Virus record (IMG/VR): IMGVR_UViG_3300034158_000061
Span: 1-36,128 of that record
DNA length: 36,128 nucleotides
Strand: one strand, 5' to 3'
DNA from: a virus
The notes under the pieces are model-generated. The model saw only the letters and a program-made list of their open reading frames with translations, did no database searches and was not told the DNA's origin. The position numbers and the translations under genes were made by a program. This document shows, piece by piece, positions 24,030 to 30,157 of this stretch (its first letter is position 1; each line of letters opens with the position of its first letter).

Positions 24030-24040
24030 GGATTCTCACA

Positions 24041-24310
24041 ATGAGTAACGTCGTCATGGTGCGGCTCACGGAGGAAGCACGCCGGGAGCTCCGGGCGCAC
24101 GTCCACCGGATGTCCGACGAGCAGGGCCGCATCGTCACCTACTCCGAGGCGGTACTCGACCTGACCGGGCGCGTCACCCCAGGTCAGTCGATGGCCATCA
24201 ACGGGGAACTGACCATCACTGCCCCGGAGGCCACCGCTAACGGGGTTGTCGCGGCCGACGAGGATGACCGCTGGTTGGACGACTTCGATCCACTCGGTCA
24301 GGATAACTGA
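24041..24310 (+). CDS. RHH-like DNA-binding protein next to the repeat array
   Basis: I chose ATG 24041 because the open frame upstream consists only of the repeat array. The 89-residue protein begins MSNVVMVRLTEEARRELRAH and continues RMSDEQGRIVTYSEAVLDL, a strand-helix-helix plan like CopG/ParG-type repressors. The last 40 residues are acidic (DEDDRWLDDFDPLGQD). Proteins of this class bind short tandem sites about one helical turn apart, matching the array directly upstream, so autoregulation or nucleoprotein assembly there is a natural inference. Confidence 0.6.
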   Translation: MSNVVMVRLTEEARRELRAHVHRMSDEQGRIVTYSEAVLDLTGRVTPGQSMAINGELTITAPEATANGVVAADEDDRWLDDFDPLGQDN

Positions 24311-24354
24311 GAGTCATTCTAGCGAGGATGGTTCGGTAAACGAGCGTTGCGTCC

Positions 24355-24496
24355 CAAGATCATCTGGCAGGGGTGGCAGGGGTAGTTGGGAATTTTACGT
24401 GTGTGCGCAAGATCAACTATTTTATTAGGGATACGGGTAAAATCTGAAATTTCAGAAGTTTCCGAATACCCCTGCCACCCCTGCCAGATGATCTTG
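24355..24496. repeat. 30-bp perfect inverted repeat around an AT-rich core (origin candidate)
   Basis: Arms 24355-24384 and 24467-24496 are exact reverse complements over 30 bp. Each arm holds two direct copies of GGCAGGGGT. The 82-bp interior has only about 37% G+C by my count and contains a 14-bp palindrome (24443-24456) and the pair ATTTTAC/GTAAAAT (24392-24398 and 24437-24443). It lies in a 475-bp non-coding gap between the RHH-like gene and the sliding clamp. Symmetric iteron pairs flanking an easily melted core fit a replication origin. A small mobile element is less likely because I see no target duplication. Confidence 0.75.
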
Positions 24497-24533
24497 AAAT
24501 GCCTGCCGATCAAGGATCCGAGCGGACCGAGCC

Positions 24534-24614
24534 GTCCCGCACCGAGCCGCTGTGCCGACCTCTCCGCCCGTGGTGGCCCCCCGTCGGGGGGAGGCGCGCG
24601 GCTCGGTGCGGGAC
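24534..24614. repeat. Large hairpin with 16-bp perfect outer stem
   Basis: Arms 24534-24549 and 24599-24614 pair perfectly over 16 bp. Inside them CCCCCC (24577-24582) pairs with GGGGGG (24586-24591). It could be a terminator for the RHH-like gene, part of the origin, or a structured RNA. Confidence 0.65.
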
Positions 24615-24645
24615 CGCCCTCGAGGGGCGCCTGATTGGGCGCCTG

Positions 24646-24678
24646 CTGGCCGGTGCGGGGCTGACGGGGACCGGCCAG
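24646..24678. repeat. 9-bp inverted repeat in the non-coding region before the clamp
   Basis: CTGGCCGGT at 24646-24654 pairs with ACCGGCCAG at 24670-24678 around a 15-base loop. With the two upstream dyads it makes three consecutive inverted repeats in the gap. I see no gene between 24311 and 24785. Confidence 0.5.
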
Positions 24679-24750
24679 CCCTTCGCCTGGGTCGCGCCAG
24701 TGAGGGCCGTGGCGGGCCCCTGGCGGCCTCGAGCCGTACCGTCACCCAGG

Positions 24751-24779
24751 TTGCATACCTACTGGGAACCAAGTAGGAT
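24751..24779 (+). promoter_or_regulatory. Leaderless promoter of the sliding clamp gene
   Basis: TTGCAT (24751-24756), a 17-base spacer and TAGGAT (24774-24779) are followed by six bases and ATG 24786. The transcript should therefore start at or beside the start codon, and no ribosome site is present. Confidence 0.65.
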
Positions 24780-24785
24780 GAGCAC

Positions 24786-25496
24786 ATGACATACATCGTG
24801 AACCCGAAAGCCCTACTCGATGTGCTGAGCGCGGTCACCCCGCTCGCCGATGGGGCCAAGTTCTGCCCCGTCCCCCAGCTCGGCACCATCAAGCTCGTCA
24901 TCTCCCGCGAGTGGATCACGGGGTACGCCACTGACCGCTATGTCGGCGGGGTCGCACACAAGGCGACCGGGTACGAAACCGGCGCTGACGGCACGGACGG
25001 CGGCGACATCCTCGCCGACTACTCCGAAGGCAAGATCAAGGTGGGAGACGTCAAGCCGCTGCTGCCGTTCCTGCGGAGCATCAAGCGGGGATGCGTCACC
25101 GTCGACTTCGGCGAGCGCGCCGTGACGTTCGGGGAAGAGTACGGAGAGCGGCGGATCGTCGCCCCGCTCTACCTGCCGGACGAGACCGAGGCGGACGTAC
25201 ATAAGGCCGTGGCCACCTTCATTGCCAAGAGGCTCGAGCTCGACCTCCGGCCGTCGACCATCACGGCCGTCGATATCAGCAAGGTCGCCCAGTTCTCGGC
25301 CGCCGCGAAAGCTTTCGGCTCGAGCATCAACGGCCTCGACATCTCCGCGGCCGGTCGGGATCCCTGGATCCTCACGTCCCCGGCCGATCCGACGTCCGGG
25401 TTCGTCGGAATCCTCATGCCGGTCCGCCTCCCCGACGAGGCGGACCTGCCCGAGATCCGGCGCAACGCGCGTCAGTTCTGGGCAGGTGTCCTGTGA
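24786..25496 (+). CDS. DNA polymerase sliding clamp (beta-like)
   Basis: This 236-residue protein starts at ATG 24786. It has a DnaN-like feel: TIKLVISREWITGYATDRYV in the N-terminal part and a C-terminal WILTSPADPTSGFVGILMP followed by VRLP, reminiscent of the MPMRL end of bacterial beta clamps. It is shorter than the ~370-residue host clamp, as are other phage clamps. It should give processivity to a polymerase. None is visible in the window besides the Prim-Pol domain, so it may recruit a polymerase encoded elsewhere or the host enzyme. The next gene overlaps by GTGA. Confidence 0.65.
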   Translation: MTYIVNPKALLDVLSAVTPLADGAKFCPVPQLGTIKLVISREWITGYATDRYVGGVAHKATGYETGADGTDGGDILADYSEGKIKVGDVKPLLPFLRSIKRGCVTVDFGERAVTFGEEYGERRIVAPLYLPDETEADVHKAVATFIAKRLELDLRPSTITAVDISKVAQFSAAAKAFGSSINGLDISAAGRDPWILTSPADPTSGFVGILMPVRLPDEADLPEIRRNARQFWAGVL

Positions 25497-25696
25497 CCGG
25501 CCGGGCCGATCGCTTCGCTGGCCTCGACAAGATCATCGAAGGGATGAAGCGGGAAGCCAAGGCCAAGCGGGACCTTGCCCGTACGGTCTCGTGCCGCACG
25601 TGCGGCGCCCAAGCGGGCGAGCCGTGCCGCACCGCTCGCGGCGTTGTGACCGCCCCACACGGGCCCCGGTATTACGACGCGAGGGCGCAGCGATGA
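25493..25696 (+). CDS. Small zinc-finger-like protein
   Basis: This 67-residue protein starts at GTG 25493 (GTGA overlap). A basic helix (KIIEGMKREAKAKRDLA) precedes the motif SCRTCGAQAGEPCRTARG and a His in APHGPRYYDAR. The C-x2-C-GA-x3-GEPC-x-H pattern is common in small actinobacterial and phage zinc proteins of unknown role. It sits between the clamp and another Cys-rich gene in one operon. Confidence 0.65.
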   Translation: MTGRADRFAGLDKIIEGMKREAKAKRDLARTVSCRTCGAQAGEPCRTARGVVTAPHGPRYYDARAQR

Positions 25697-26175
25697 CCGG
25701 CGACCTCATGCCGGGCTGCGCCTGGTGTGGCGGGCCCCGTGACGATGGCCGCGCAGACGGCCGTCGTCACGGCGGGCGCGGCTTGTGCGACCCGTGCTAC
25801 GGCGCGGCCCGTCGAGGCGGCACCCTCGACCAGTGGCCCGCCGAGCGAGCGCCTGTCGCCGAAGTCGTCGAAGACATCCGGCTCATGATCTCGGCGGGCG
25901 AATCCACCGAGCGGGTCGCGGCCCGGATGGGCCGCTCGCCGGGCGCCCTCGCTCACGTGCTGTATCGAGGCGGCGCGCGCGAGCTTGCCCCCGCCTTCGC
26001 CGCGGCGGCCCGGCGAGCGCACCGCGAGAAGACCCGCTCGACCCGTACGCGGTCGCCGCGTAAGCGGGCAGGCAAGTGCTGGAGTTGCCACCACGACTGG
26101 GGCAAGGGGGTCGCCTGGAACTCGGTCATCAAGGGCAGCTACTCGGGGTGCCCAACCTGCGGATACTGCATCTGA
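25693..26175 (+). CDS. Zinc-binding protein with HTH-like middle
   Basis: The start is ATG 25693 (ATGA overlap), 160 residues. The N-terminus has CAWCGG and LCDPCY, a four-Cys zinc site. The middle contains an HTH-like segment (STERVAARMGRSPGALAHVL). The C-terminus, after a basic stretch, has CWSCHHDWGKG and CPTCGYC, a second zinc ribbon. Two zinc sites around an HTH suggest DNA binding and regulation. It ends the operon before a 17-bp hairpin. Confidence 0.65.
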   Translation: MTGDLMPGCAWCGGPRDDGRADGRRHGGRGLCDPCYGAARRGGTLDQWPAERAPVAEVVEDIRLMISAGESTERVAARMGRSPGALAHVLYRGGARELAPAFAAAARRAHREKTRSTRTRSPRKRAGKCWSCHHDWGKGVAWNSVIKGSYSGCPTCGYCI

Positions 26176-26200
26176 CACTCGACCCGTACGTGATGCCCCT

Positions 26201-26239
26201 CGATGGCCCGGATTCATTCCCGATGAATCCGGGCCATCG
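26201..26239 (+). terminator. 17-bp perfect hairpin terminator
   Basis: Arms 26201-26217 and 26223-26239 pair perfectly around five loop bases. It follows the stop at 26175, and no T run follows it, as is usual for terminators in this genome. Confidence 0.75.
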
Positions 26240-26254
26240 GCCTGACCAGCGCAC

Positions 26255-26284
26255 TTGTGCACTCCATTAGGTACCTAGTAGGAT
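26255..26284 (+). promoter_or_regulatory. Leaderless promoter before the 92-residue gene
   Basis: TTGTGC (26255-26260), an 18-base spacer containing GTACCTAG, and TAGGAT (26279-26284) are followed by six bases and ATG 26291. It has the same geometry as the clamp promoter. Confidence 0.6.
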
Positions 26285-26290
26285 GAAGTC

Positions 26291-26569
26291 ATGAGGACGA
26301 ACTCAGCGGGTCAGAGCATGACGGTCGGCGAGCTCCGAGAGGCGCTCGCCTCCACGGACGACCGGGCGACCGTCGCATTCGAGGACGGCATCACCGAACT
26401 GGTCGGCATCACCGTCTGGCCGCAGGACGTCGTCTTGCACGTCGAGCACGAGGCCGACCTCGAGGCACGCGTCGCCGAGCTCGAGGCGTTCCTCGAGCTG
26501 ATCGTCGACAAGGACGCGACGGCGCGGAAGCTGTCCGACATCCGGGCGAAAGCCGAGGAGTTGCTGTGA
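26291..26569 (+). CDS. Small acidic coiled-coil protein
   Basis: This 92-residue protein starts at ATG 26291; a second Met (residue 10, SMTVGELREAL) is possible, but the promoter spacing favours the first. A compact N-terminal part (VAFEDGITELVGITVWPQDV) is followed by a long charged helix (EADLEARVAELEAFLELI) likely to form a coiled coil. Role unknown. Its GTGA overlap with the helicase gene suggests a coupled partner. Confidence 0.6.
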   Translation: MRTNSAGQSMTVGELREALASTDDRATVAFEDGITELVGITVWPQDVVLHVEHEADLEARVAELEAFLELIVDKDATARKLSDIRAKAEELL

Positions 26570-28293
26570 CGATCAAGCTCCGGCCCTACCAGTCCGAAGC
26601 GATTGCCGCCGTCATGGCAGCCATCGCCGACGGCTCGAACCGCCCGGCCGTCGTGCTCCCCACGGGCGCGGGCAAGACGGTCGTGTTCTCTGCGCTCGCC
26701 TCTCAGTGGCAGGCAGAGCATGGCGGCCGGGTCGTCATCCTCGCCCACCGGGAAGAGCTCATCCGACAGGCGGCCGACAAGTACCGGTCCGTCAACCCGA
26801 ACGCCGTTGTCGGCATCGTGAAGGCCGAGCGCAACGAGACCTCGGCCCCCGTCGTCGTCGCCTCGGTGCAGACGCTCGCCGGGCAGCACCGCCTCGACCA
26901 GCTCGACGACGTCTCCCTCGTGATCGTCGACGAATGCCACCATGCGACCGCGCCCAGTTACCGGCGAGTGCTCGACCACTTCGGCGGCACCGCCGTCGGC
27001 TTCACCGCCACGATGGCCCGAGGCGACGGCGCTGCGCTCGGCACCGTCTGGGATCAGATCGCGTACGAACGCTCGATCCTTCGGATGATCCGGGACGGGT
27101 ACCTCGTCGATGTCGCCGGGGTGCGGATCGAGGTCCCCGACCTCGATCTATCCGGTGTCCGCAAGATCGGGGGCGACTACTCCGAAGGCGTCCTCGGCGA
27201 CAGGATCATGGACTCGATTGCCCCCGCCACGGTGGCGAGCGCCTACCGGCAGCACGCGGCCGGGAAGTCGGCCATCCTGTTCGCCCCCACCGTGCAGACG
27301 GCCCAGGTTTTCGCCGAGGCGTTCGAGGCCGAAGGCTTCACGTCCCGCGCCGTCTGGGGCGACATTCCGAAAGACGAGCGGCGCCAGGTGCTCGCCGACT
27401 TCGACGCCGGGCGGGTCGACGTCTTGTGCAACTGCATGGTGCTGACCGAGGGCTTCGACTCCCCTCGGGCCGAGGTATGCATCATCGCTCGCCCGACCGC
27501 CAGCGCCCCCCTGTACGTACAGATGGTGGGCCGGGTACTTCGGCCCTGGCCCGGCAAGGCGCGGGCCCTGGTGCTCGATGTGGTGGGCGCGGCCGGGCGG
27601 CACGAGCTCGCCACCCTCGCCGTATTGGGCGGCGAGCAAGACATCAAGCCGAAGACCGGCCAGACCTTGCTCGCCGCCCTCGAAGACCTCGAGGCGGAAG
27701 CCGAGCCCGAGTCGCTCATCGAAGGCGGATACGTCGGCGAAGTCGCGGCCGTCACCGTCGACCTGTTCGCCGGGTCCCGGCAGCAGTGGCTACAGACGGC
27801 GGCCGGGTACTGGTTCCTCCCGGCCGGGTCCCGCTTCATCGTGCTCATGCCGTGCAAGCCCGAGGCGGGCGACCAGGAGAAGTCCTGCCCGTCCGACTGT
27901 GACGGCTGCTCGTGCCACCTGGGCCACGCGCCGTGCGGTTGCTGCTCGGACCACTGGGAGGCGCCCGACGCGCCGCCGTCCTGGGATGTCGCCTGGGCCT
28001 CGACCCGCAACCGCAGTGGCGGCTACATCGCTCGAGGCGTGACCGATCTCGGGTACGCGATGGCCCAGGGCGAGGGCGACATCACGGACGACGAAGAGAT
28101 CCTCGCCCGCAAGGAAGGCGCCTGGCGCAAGCGCAAGGCGACCGAGAAGCAAATCAGCTACGCGCGAGGGCTGCGGATCGCCGAGCCCGAGGGCGGCTTC
28201 GATTCGCTGCGGGCCGGGGCGCTCGGTGACCTGATCTCGTGTGCCCTCGCCAGCAAGCGGGTAGACAAGGCGATCACTGCGCGGCTCGCCTGA
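26566..28293 (+). CDS. DEAH-type superfamily 2 helicase
   Basis: The start is GTG 26566 (GTGA overlap), 575 residues. Visible motifs are: I PTGAGKT at ~32-38, Ia ILAHREEL, II DECHH at ~122-126, III FTATMARGD, V TEGFDSP, and VI QMVGRVLRP at ~319-327. This is the layout of phage SF2 helicases related to UvsW/RAD25-like enzymes. Around residues 440-465 a Cys-rich insert (CPSDCDGCSCHLGHAPCGCC) probably binds metal. The C-terminal ~55 residues (ATEKQISYARGLRI) form a small helical domain. It likely acts in replication fork restart, R-loop removal or recombination. Confidence 0.85.
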   Translation: MTIKLRPYQSEAIAAVMAAIADGSNRPAVVLPTGAGKTVVFSALASQWQAEHGGRVVILAHREELIRQAADKYRSVNPNAVVGIVKAERNETSAPVVVASVQTLAGQHRLDQLDDVSLVIVDECHHATAPSYRRVLDHFGGTAVGFTATMARGDGAALGTVWDQIAYERSILRMIRDGYLVDVAGVRIEVPDLDLSGVRKIGGDYSEGVLGDRIMDSIAPATVASAYRQHAAGKSAILFAPTVQTAQVFAEAFEAEGFTSRAVWGDIPKDERRQVLADFDAGRVDVLCNCMVLTEGFDSPRAEVCIIARPTASAPLYVQMVGRVLRPWPGKARALVLDVVGAAGRHELATLAVLGGEQDIKPKTGQTLLAALEDLEAEAEPESLIEGGYVGEVAAVTVDLFAGSRQQWLQTAAGYWFLPAGSRFIVLMPCKPEAGDQEKSCPSDCDGCSCHLGHAPCGCCSDHWEAPDAPPSWDVAWASTRNRSGGYIARGVTDLGYAMAQGEGDITDDEEILARKEGAWRKRKATEKQISYARGLRIAEPEGGFDSLRAGALGDLISCALASKRVDKAITARLA

Positions 28294-28324
28294 GCCGAGC
28301 AACCTACGGACCGTGGAGGTTCAC

Positions 28325-28549
28325 ATGGAATGGATCATCGGCGGGTTGCTCGTCGCCGGGACGGCCGTCGTCGCCATCGGCGGGGGCAAGCTGATCCGGA
28401 CGGTGCTCGGCCCCGAGCGGATCGAGTCCGGCCTGGGGCGGCACTCGCTGCCGCCGTGCTGCGCGCCGTCCGGGTATGAGTGGATCGTCACTGCCGGGAT
28501 GGCGCCGTACCTGGCTCGAGCCCGAGAGGACGACCCGTGGCCGACCTGA
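28325..28549 (+). CDS. Small membrane protein
   Basis: I chose ATG 28325 because GTGGAGG lies before it; 74 residues. One TM segment covers about residues 2-24 (EWIIGGLLVAGTAVVAIGGG), then a polar tail with a CC pair. The tail overlaps the next small gene by 13 nt. Function unknown; superinfection exclusion and envelope modification are common roles of such proteins, but there is no direct evidence here. Confidence 0.6.
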   Translation: MEWIIGGLLVAGTAVVAIGGGKLIRTVLGPERIESGLGRHSLPPCCAPSGYEWIVTAGMAPYLARAREDDPWPT

Positions 28550-28659
28550 TCGTCTTCTTGCTGTTCGTCCAGTGGTCGGCCGTGTTCCTCACTTGGGGGT
28601 CGGCCGAGCCGGGGCCGTACCGGCCCAGGCATGCGCGCTATACAACCAAGGTGAGATAG
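28537..28659 (+). CDS. Very small membrane protein (40 residues)
   Basis: GTG 28537 opens a frame of 40 codons ending at TAG 28657-28659, overlapping the previous gene by 13 nt. The product MADLIVFLLFVQWSAVFLTW is a single hydrophobic segment, followed by a short basic tail (PRHARYTTKVR). Hydrophobic start, basic end and tight overlap support it as real. Its stop lies within the -10 box of the next promoter. Confidence 0.5.
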   Translation: MADLIVFLLFVQWSAVFLTWGSAEPGPYRPRHARYTTKVR

Positions 28660-28662
28660 GAT
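28645..28662 (+). promoter_or_regulatory. ACCTAGGT-family leaderless promoter
   Basis: ACCAAGGT (28645-28652), four bases and TAGGAT (28657-28662) are followed by six bases and ATG 28669. It combines the cassette-promoter core with the leaderless spacing. Confidence 0.5.
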
Positions 28663-28668
28663 GAGGGA

Positions 28669-29382
28669 ATGACGATCTCGACTGTGGGGGACGCTCGGGT
28701 ACCCGAGCCGGTCGACCCCTTGACGCTCCCGCTCCCTGAGCGCCCGCTCCCGATCACCCGCGGACTGAGCGCCTCGGGGTACCGCGAGCGGGCGCTCGCC
28801 ACCCGCTACGTGACGCACGAATGTGACTGCCTGCCGAGCGCCGGGGCCCACTACTTCACGCCCGGGGTCGGCCTCGTGCTGGTCGCCAAAGACGGCACGT
28901 CCGGTCCGTGCCCGACGGCGCGTGAAGTGATCCGCGCGCCCACCCTCACGTCGAAGGCCGAGAGAGTGGCGGCCGAGAATGAGACGAAGCGTCTCGCCGT
29001 CTCGAGAGCCCTCGAGGCAGATGAGCGGGTTGGGCGGATCGGGCCCCGCAAGGTCATCGCCTCGGAGCTCGAGCTGCCTCGCAGCGCTAAGCCGTTCTGG
29101 CCGTTGGCGACTAGGGCGACGTCGGCCCTGGGCCGGATCACCCCGGACGGTCCGCTCGTCACGTCGGTGATCCTGCGAGGTCCCAACTGGCAGGCGCTCT
29201 GGCGGGACGGCAAGTTCATCTCGGCCTACACCGGCCACGAGTCGACCTCGAAGATGGGGGTCCTCAAGTGGCGGCTCGGTCTCGGCCTCGAACCGGCCGG
29301 GTGGAATGAGCCTCGCCGTCCGGCGAAGCGGCCTTCGGCCCGCCGAGGCGATGCCCTCGGCGGGAGCTACTCCGAGCGCTAG
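28669..29382 (+). CDS. Protein of unknown function
   Basis: This 237-residue protein starts at ATG 28669. The N-terminal half has a CDC pair (HECDCLPSAGAHYFTPGVGL) and a charged helix near residues 85-115. The C-terminal half is beta-rich and basic (RGPNWQALWRDGKFISAYT). I see no membrane helix or known motif. It probably starts a leaderless message. It converges with the Acb2-like gene, overlapping its stop by 4 bp. Confidence 0.6.
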   Translation: MTISTVGDARVPEPVDPLTLPLPERPLPITRGLSASGYRERALATRYVTHECDCLPSAGAHYFTPGVGLVLVAKDGTSGPCPTAREVIRAPTLTSKAERVAAENETKRLAVSRALEADERVGRIGPRKVIASELELPRSAKPFWPLATRATSALGRITPDGPLVTSVILRGPNWQALWRDGKFISAYTGHESTSKMGVLKWRLGLGLEPAGWNEPRRPAKRPSARRGDALGGSYSER

Positions 29383-29606
29383 GCGACCGGACCCTGGTCG
29401 GGCTTGCGGGCGATGCCAGCGTTCGCCCACATCATCGCGTCCTCAAGGTGGGTGATGGCGAGGGACTTCTCTCGCCCTTCGGGGACAAGGTCGTTCAGCT
29501 CGAGGGCCACGGCAAGGCAGATATTGCGGACGGCTTCGTGTCGGGCCACCTTGCCCCCGTGGGGCGCATGGTAGGCGAAGCGGTTGGTCAGTTCGGCAGC
29601 ATCCAT
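29379..29606 (-). CDS. acb2: Acb2-like anti-CBASS cyclic-nucleotide sponge
   Basis: This 75-residue helical-hairpin protein starts at ATG 29606. It carries the features I know from the Acb2/Tad1 hairpin family: an N-terminal RFAYHAPHGG with Y12-H13, a basic helix (KVARHEAVRN), then the signature PEGREKSLAITHLEDAMMWA followed by NAGIAR. Acb2 proteins (including T4 Vs.4) bind cyclic di- and trinucleotides made by CBASS systems and so block abortive signalling. It stands alone on the minus strand among plus-strand genes, as accessory counter-defence genes often do. Its ATG lies six bases after TAACCT, hinting at a leaderless promoter, but I see no good -35. Ligand range cannot be read from the sequence. 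Confidence 0.75.
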   Translation of the reverse strand: MDAAELTNRFAYHAPHGGKVARHEAVRNICLAVALELNDLVPEGREKSLAITHLEDAMMWANAGIARKPDQGPVA

Positions 29607-29635
29607 CCCGGCAGGTTACCCAGGTCGCACACAGA

Positions 29636-29670
29636 GAACCCCCCTCGCCGGGCCACGGCGAGGGGGGTTC
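29636..29670 (-). terminator. 15-bp perfect hairpin terminator
   Basis: Arms 29636-29650 and 29656-29670 pair perfectly around a five-base loop. It ends the minus-strand HTH gene and separates it from the Acb2-like gene. Confidence 0.8.
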
Positions 29671-29683
29671 GGTCTTGCGTGAG

Positions 29684-29917
29684 TCAGCCCTCGGCCTGGG
29701 TCGCGGCCTTCGCCTTAGCCCGCGCGCCGACGAACTTGCCGAGCGCGCTGTAAGACAGGCCGAGCAGGTTCGCCATCCGGTAGGCGGTCACGCCTCGGTC
29801 GGCGAGCGCCCGCATCGTCACGGTCCGCTCGGCCACCCGCGCGCGGTAGGCGGCCTCGGCTTCGGTGACGAGCCGGTGCTCGTTGATCAGTTGTTCGAGT
29901 AGCTCGTCGGTATCCAT
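29684..29917 (-). CDS. Small HTH regulator
   Basis: I chose ATG 29917 (77 residues) over ATG 29938, because a TACCGT box lies exactly six bases before 29917 and the upstream Met would overlap the promoter. The sequence is helical throughout (DELLEQLINEHRLVTEAEAA), with an HTH-like segment VTAYRMANLLGLSYSALGKF and a basic Lys/Ala tail. It is divergent from the small membrane genes across a symmetric operator, so it is a likely autoregulator of both directions. Confidence 0.6.
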   Translation of the reverse strand: MDTDELLEQLINEHRLVTEAEAAYRARVAERTVTMRALADRGVTAYRMANLLGLSYSALGKFVGARAKAKAATQAEG

Positions 29918-29923
29918 ACCCCA

Positions 29924-29969
29924 ACGGTACATCACCATGGTTGCTCATTCAACCCCGGTGATGTACCGT
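29924..29969. promoter_or_regulatory. Symmetric operator with two divergent promoters
   Basis: The 46-bp element has 13-bp arms (29924-29936 and 29957-29969) that are perfect reverse complements, plus an inner GGTTG/CAACC pair on the same centre. Reading right, TTGCTC (29941-29946)-N17-TACCGT (29964-29969). Reading left, TTGAAT (29952-29947)-N17-TACCGT (29929-29924). Both -10 boxes lie inside the arms, so one repressor on the dyad could shut both promoters. Confidence 0.7.
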
Positions 29970-29995
29970 AGAGATCACCCAACGGAAGGAACACC

Positions 29996-30157
29996 ATGAA
30001 CCGCCTGTACGTCATCGCCTCGGCCACATTCTCGGCTGCCGTCTGGTGGCTGGCTACGTCCCTCGAGCTGGTCGGCGATGTCGCGGCCGGGATCGCCGTC
30101 TTCGTCGGCTTCGTCGGCAGCATTGTTGCCGGCCATGTCTGGGAGGCGCAGCGATGA
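29996..30157 (+). CDS. Small membrane protein (53 residues)
   Basis: ATG 29996 follows ACGGAAGGA and opens 53 codons ending at TGA 30155-30157, which overlaps the next ATG (ATGA). Two hydrophobic segments are visible: LYVIASATFSAAVWWLA and VAAGIAVFVGFVGSIVAG. It is the first gene of the rightward unit of the divergent promoter. Function unknown. Confidence 0.6.
   Translation: MNRLYVIASATFSAAVWWLATSLELVGDVAAGIAVFVGFVGSIVAGHVWEAQR

Noticed and set aside
23846-24040. Open frame running through the repeat array in front of the RHH-like gene
   Set aside because: It encodes only the translated repeat (AHAR/CERI-like runs) and has no ribosome site; the gene start at 24041 fits better.
24355-24496. 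MITE or insertion element bounded by 30-bp terminal repeats
   Set aside because: No target-site duplication at either flank and no second copy in the window; location among replication genes fits an origin better, though not excluded.
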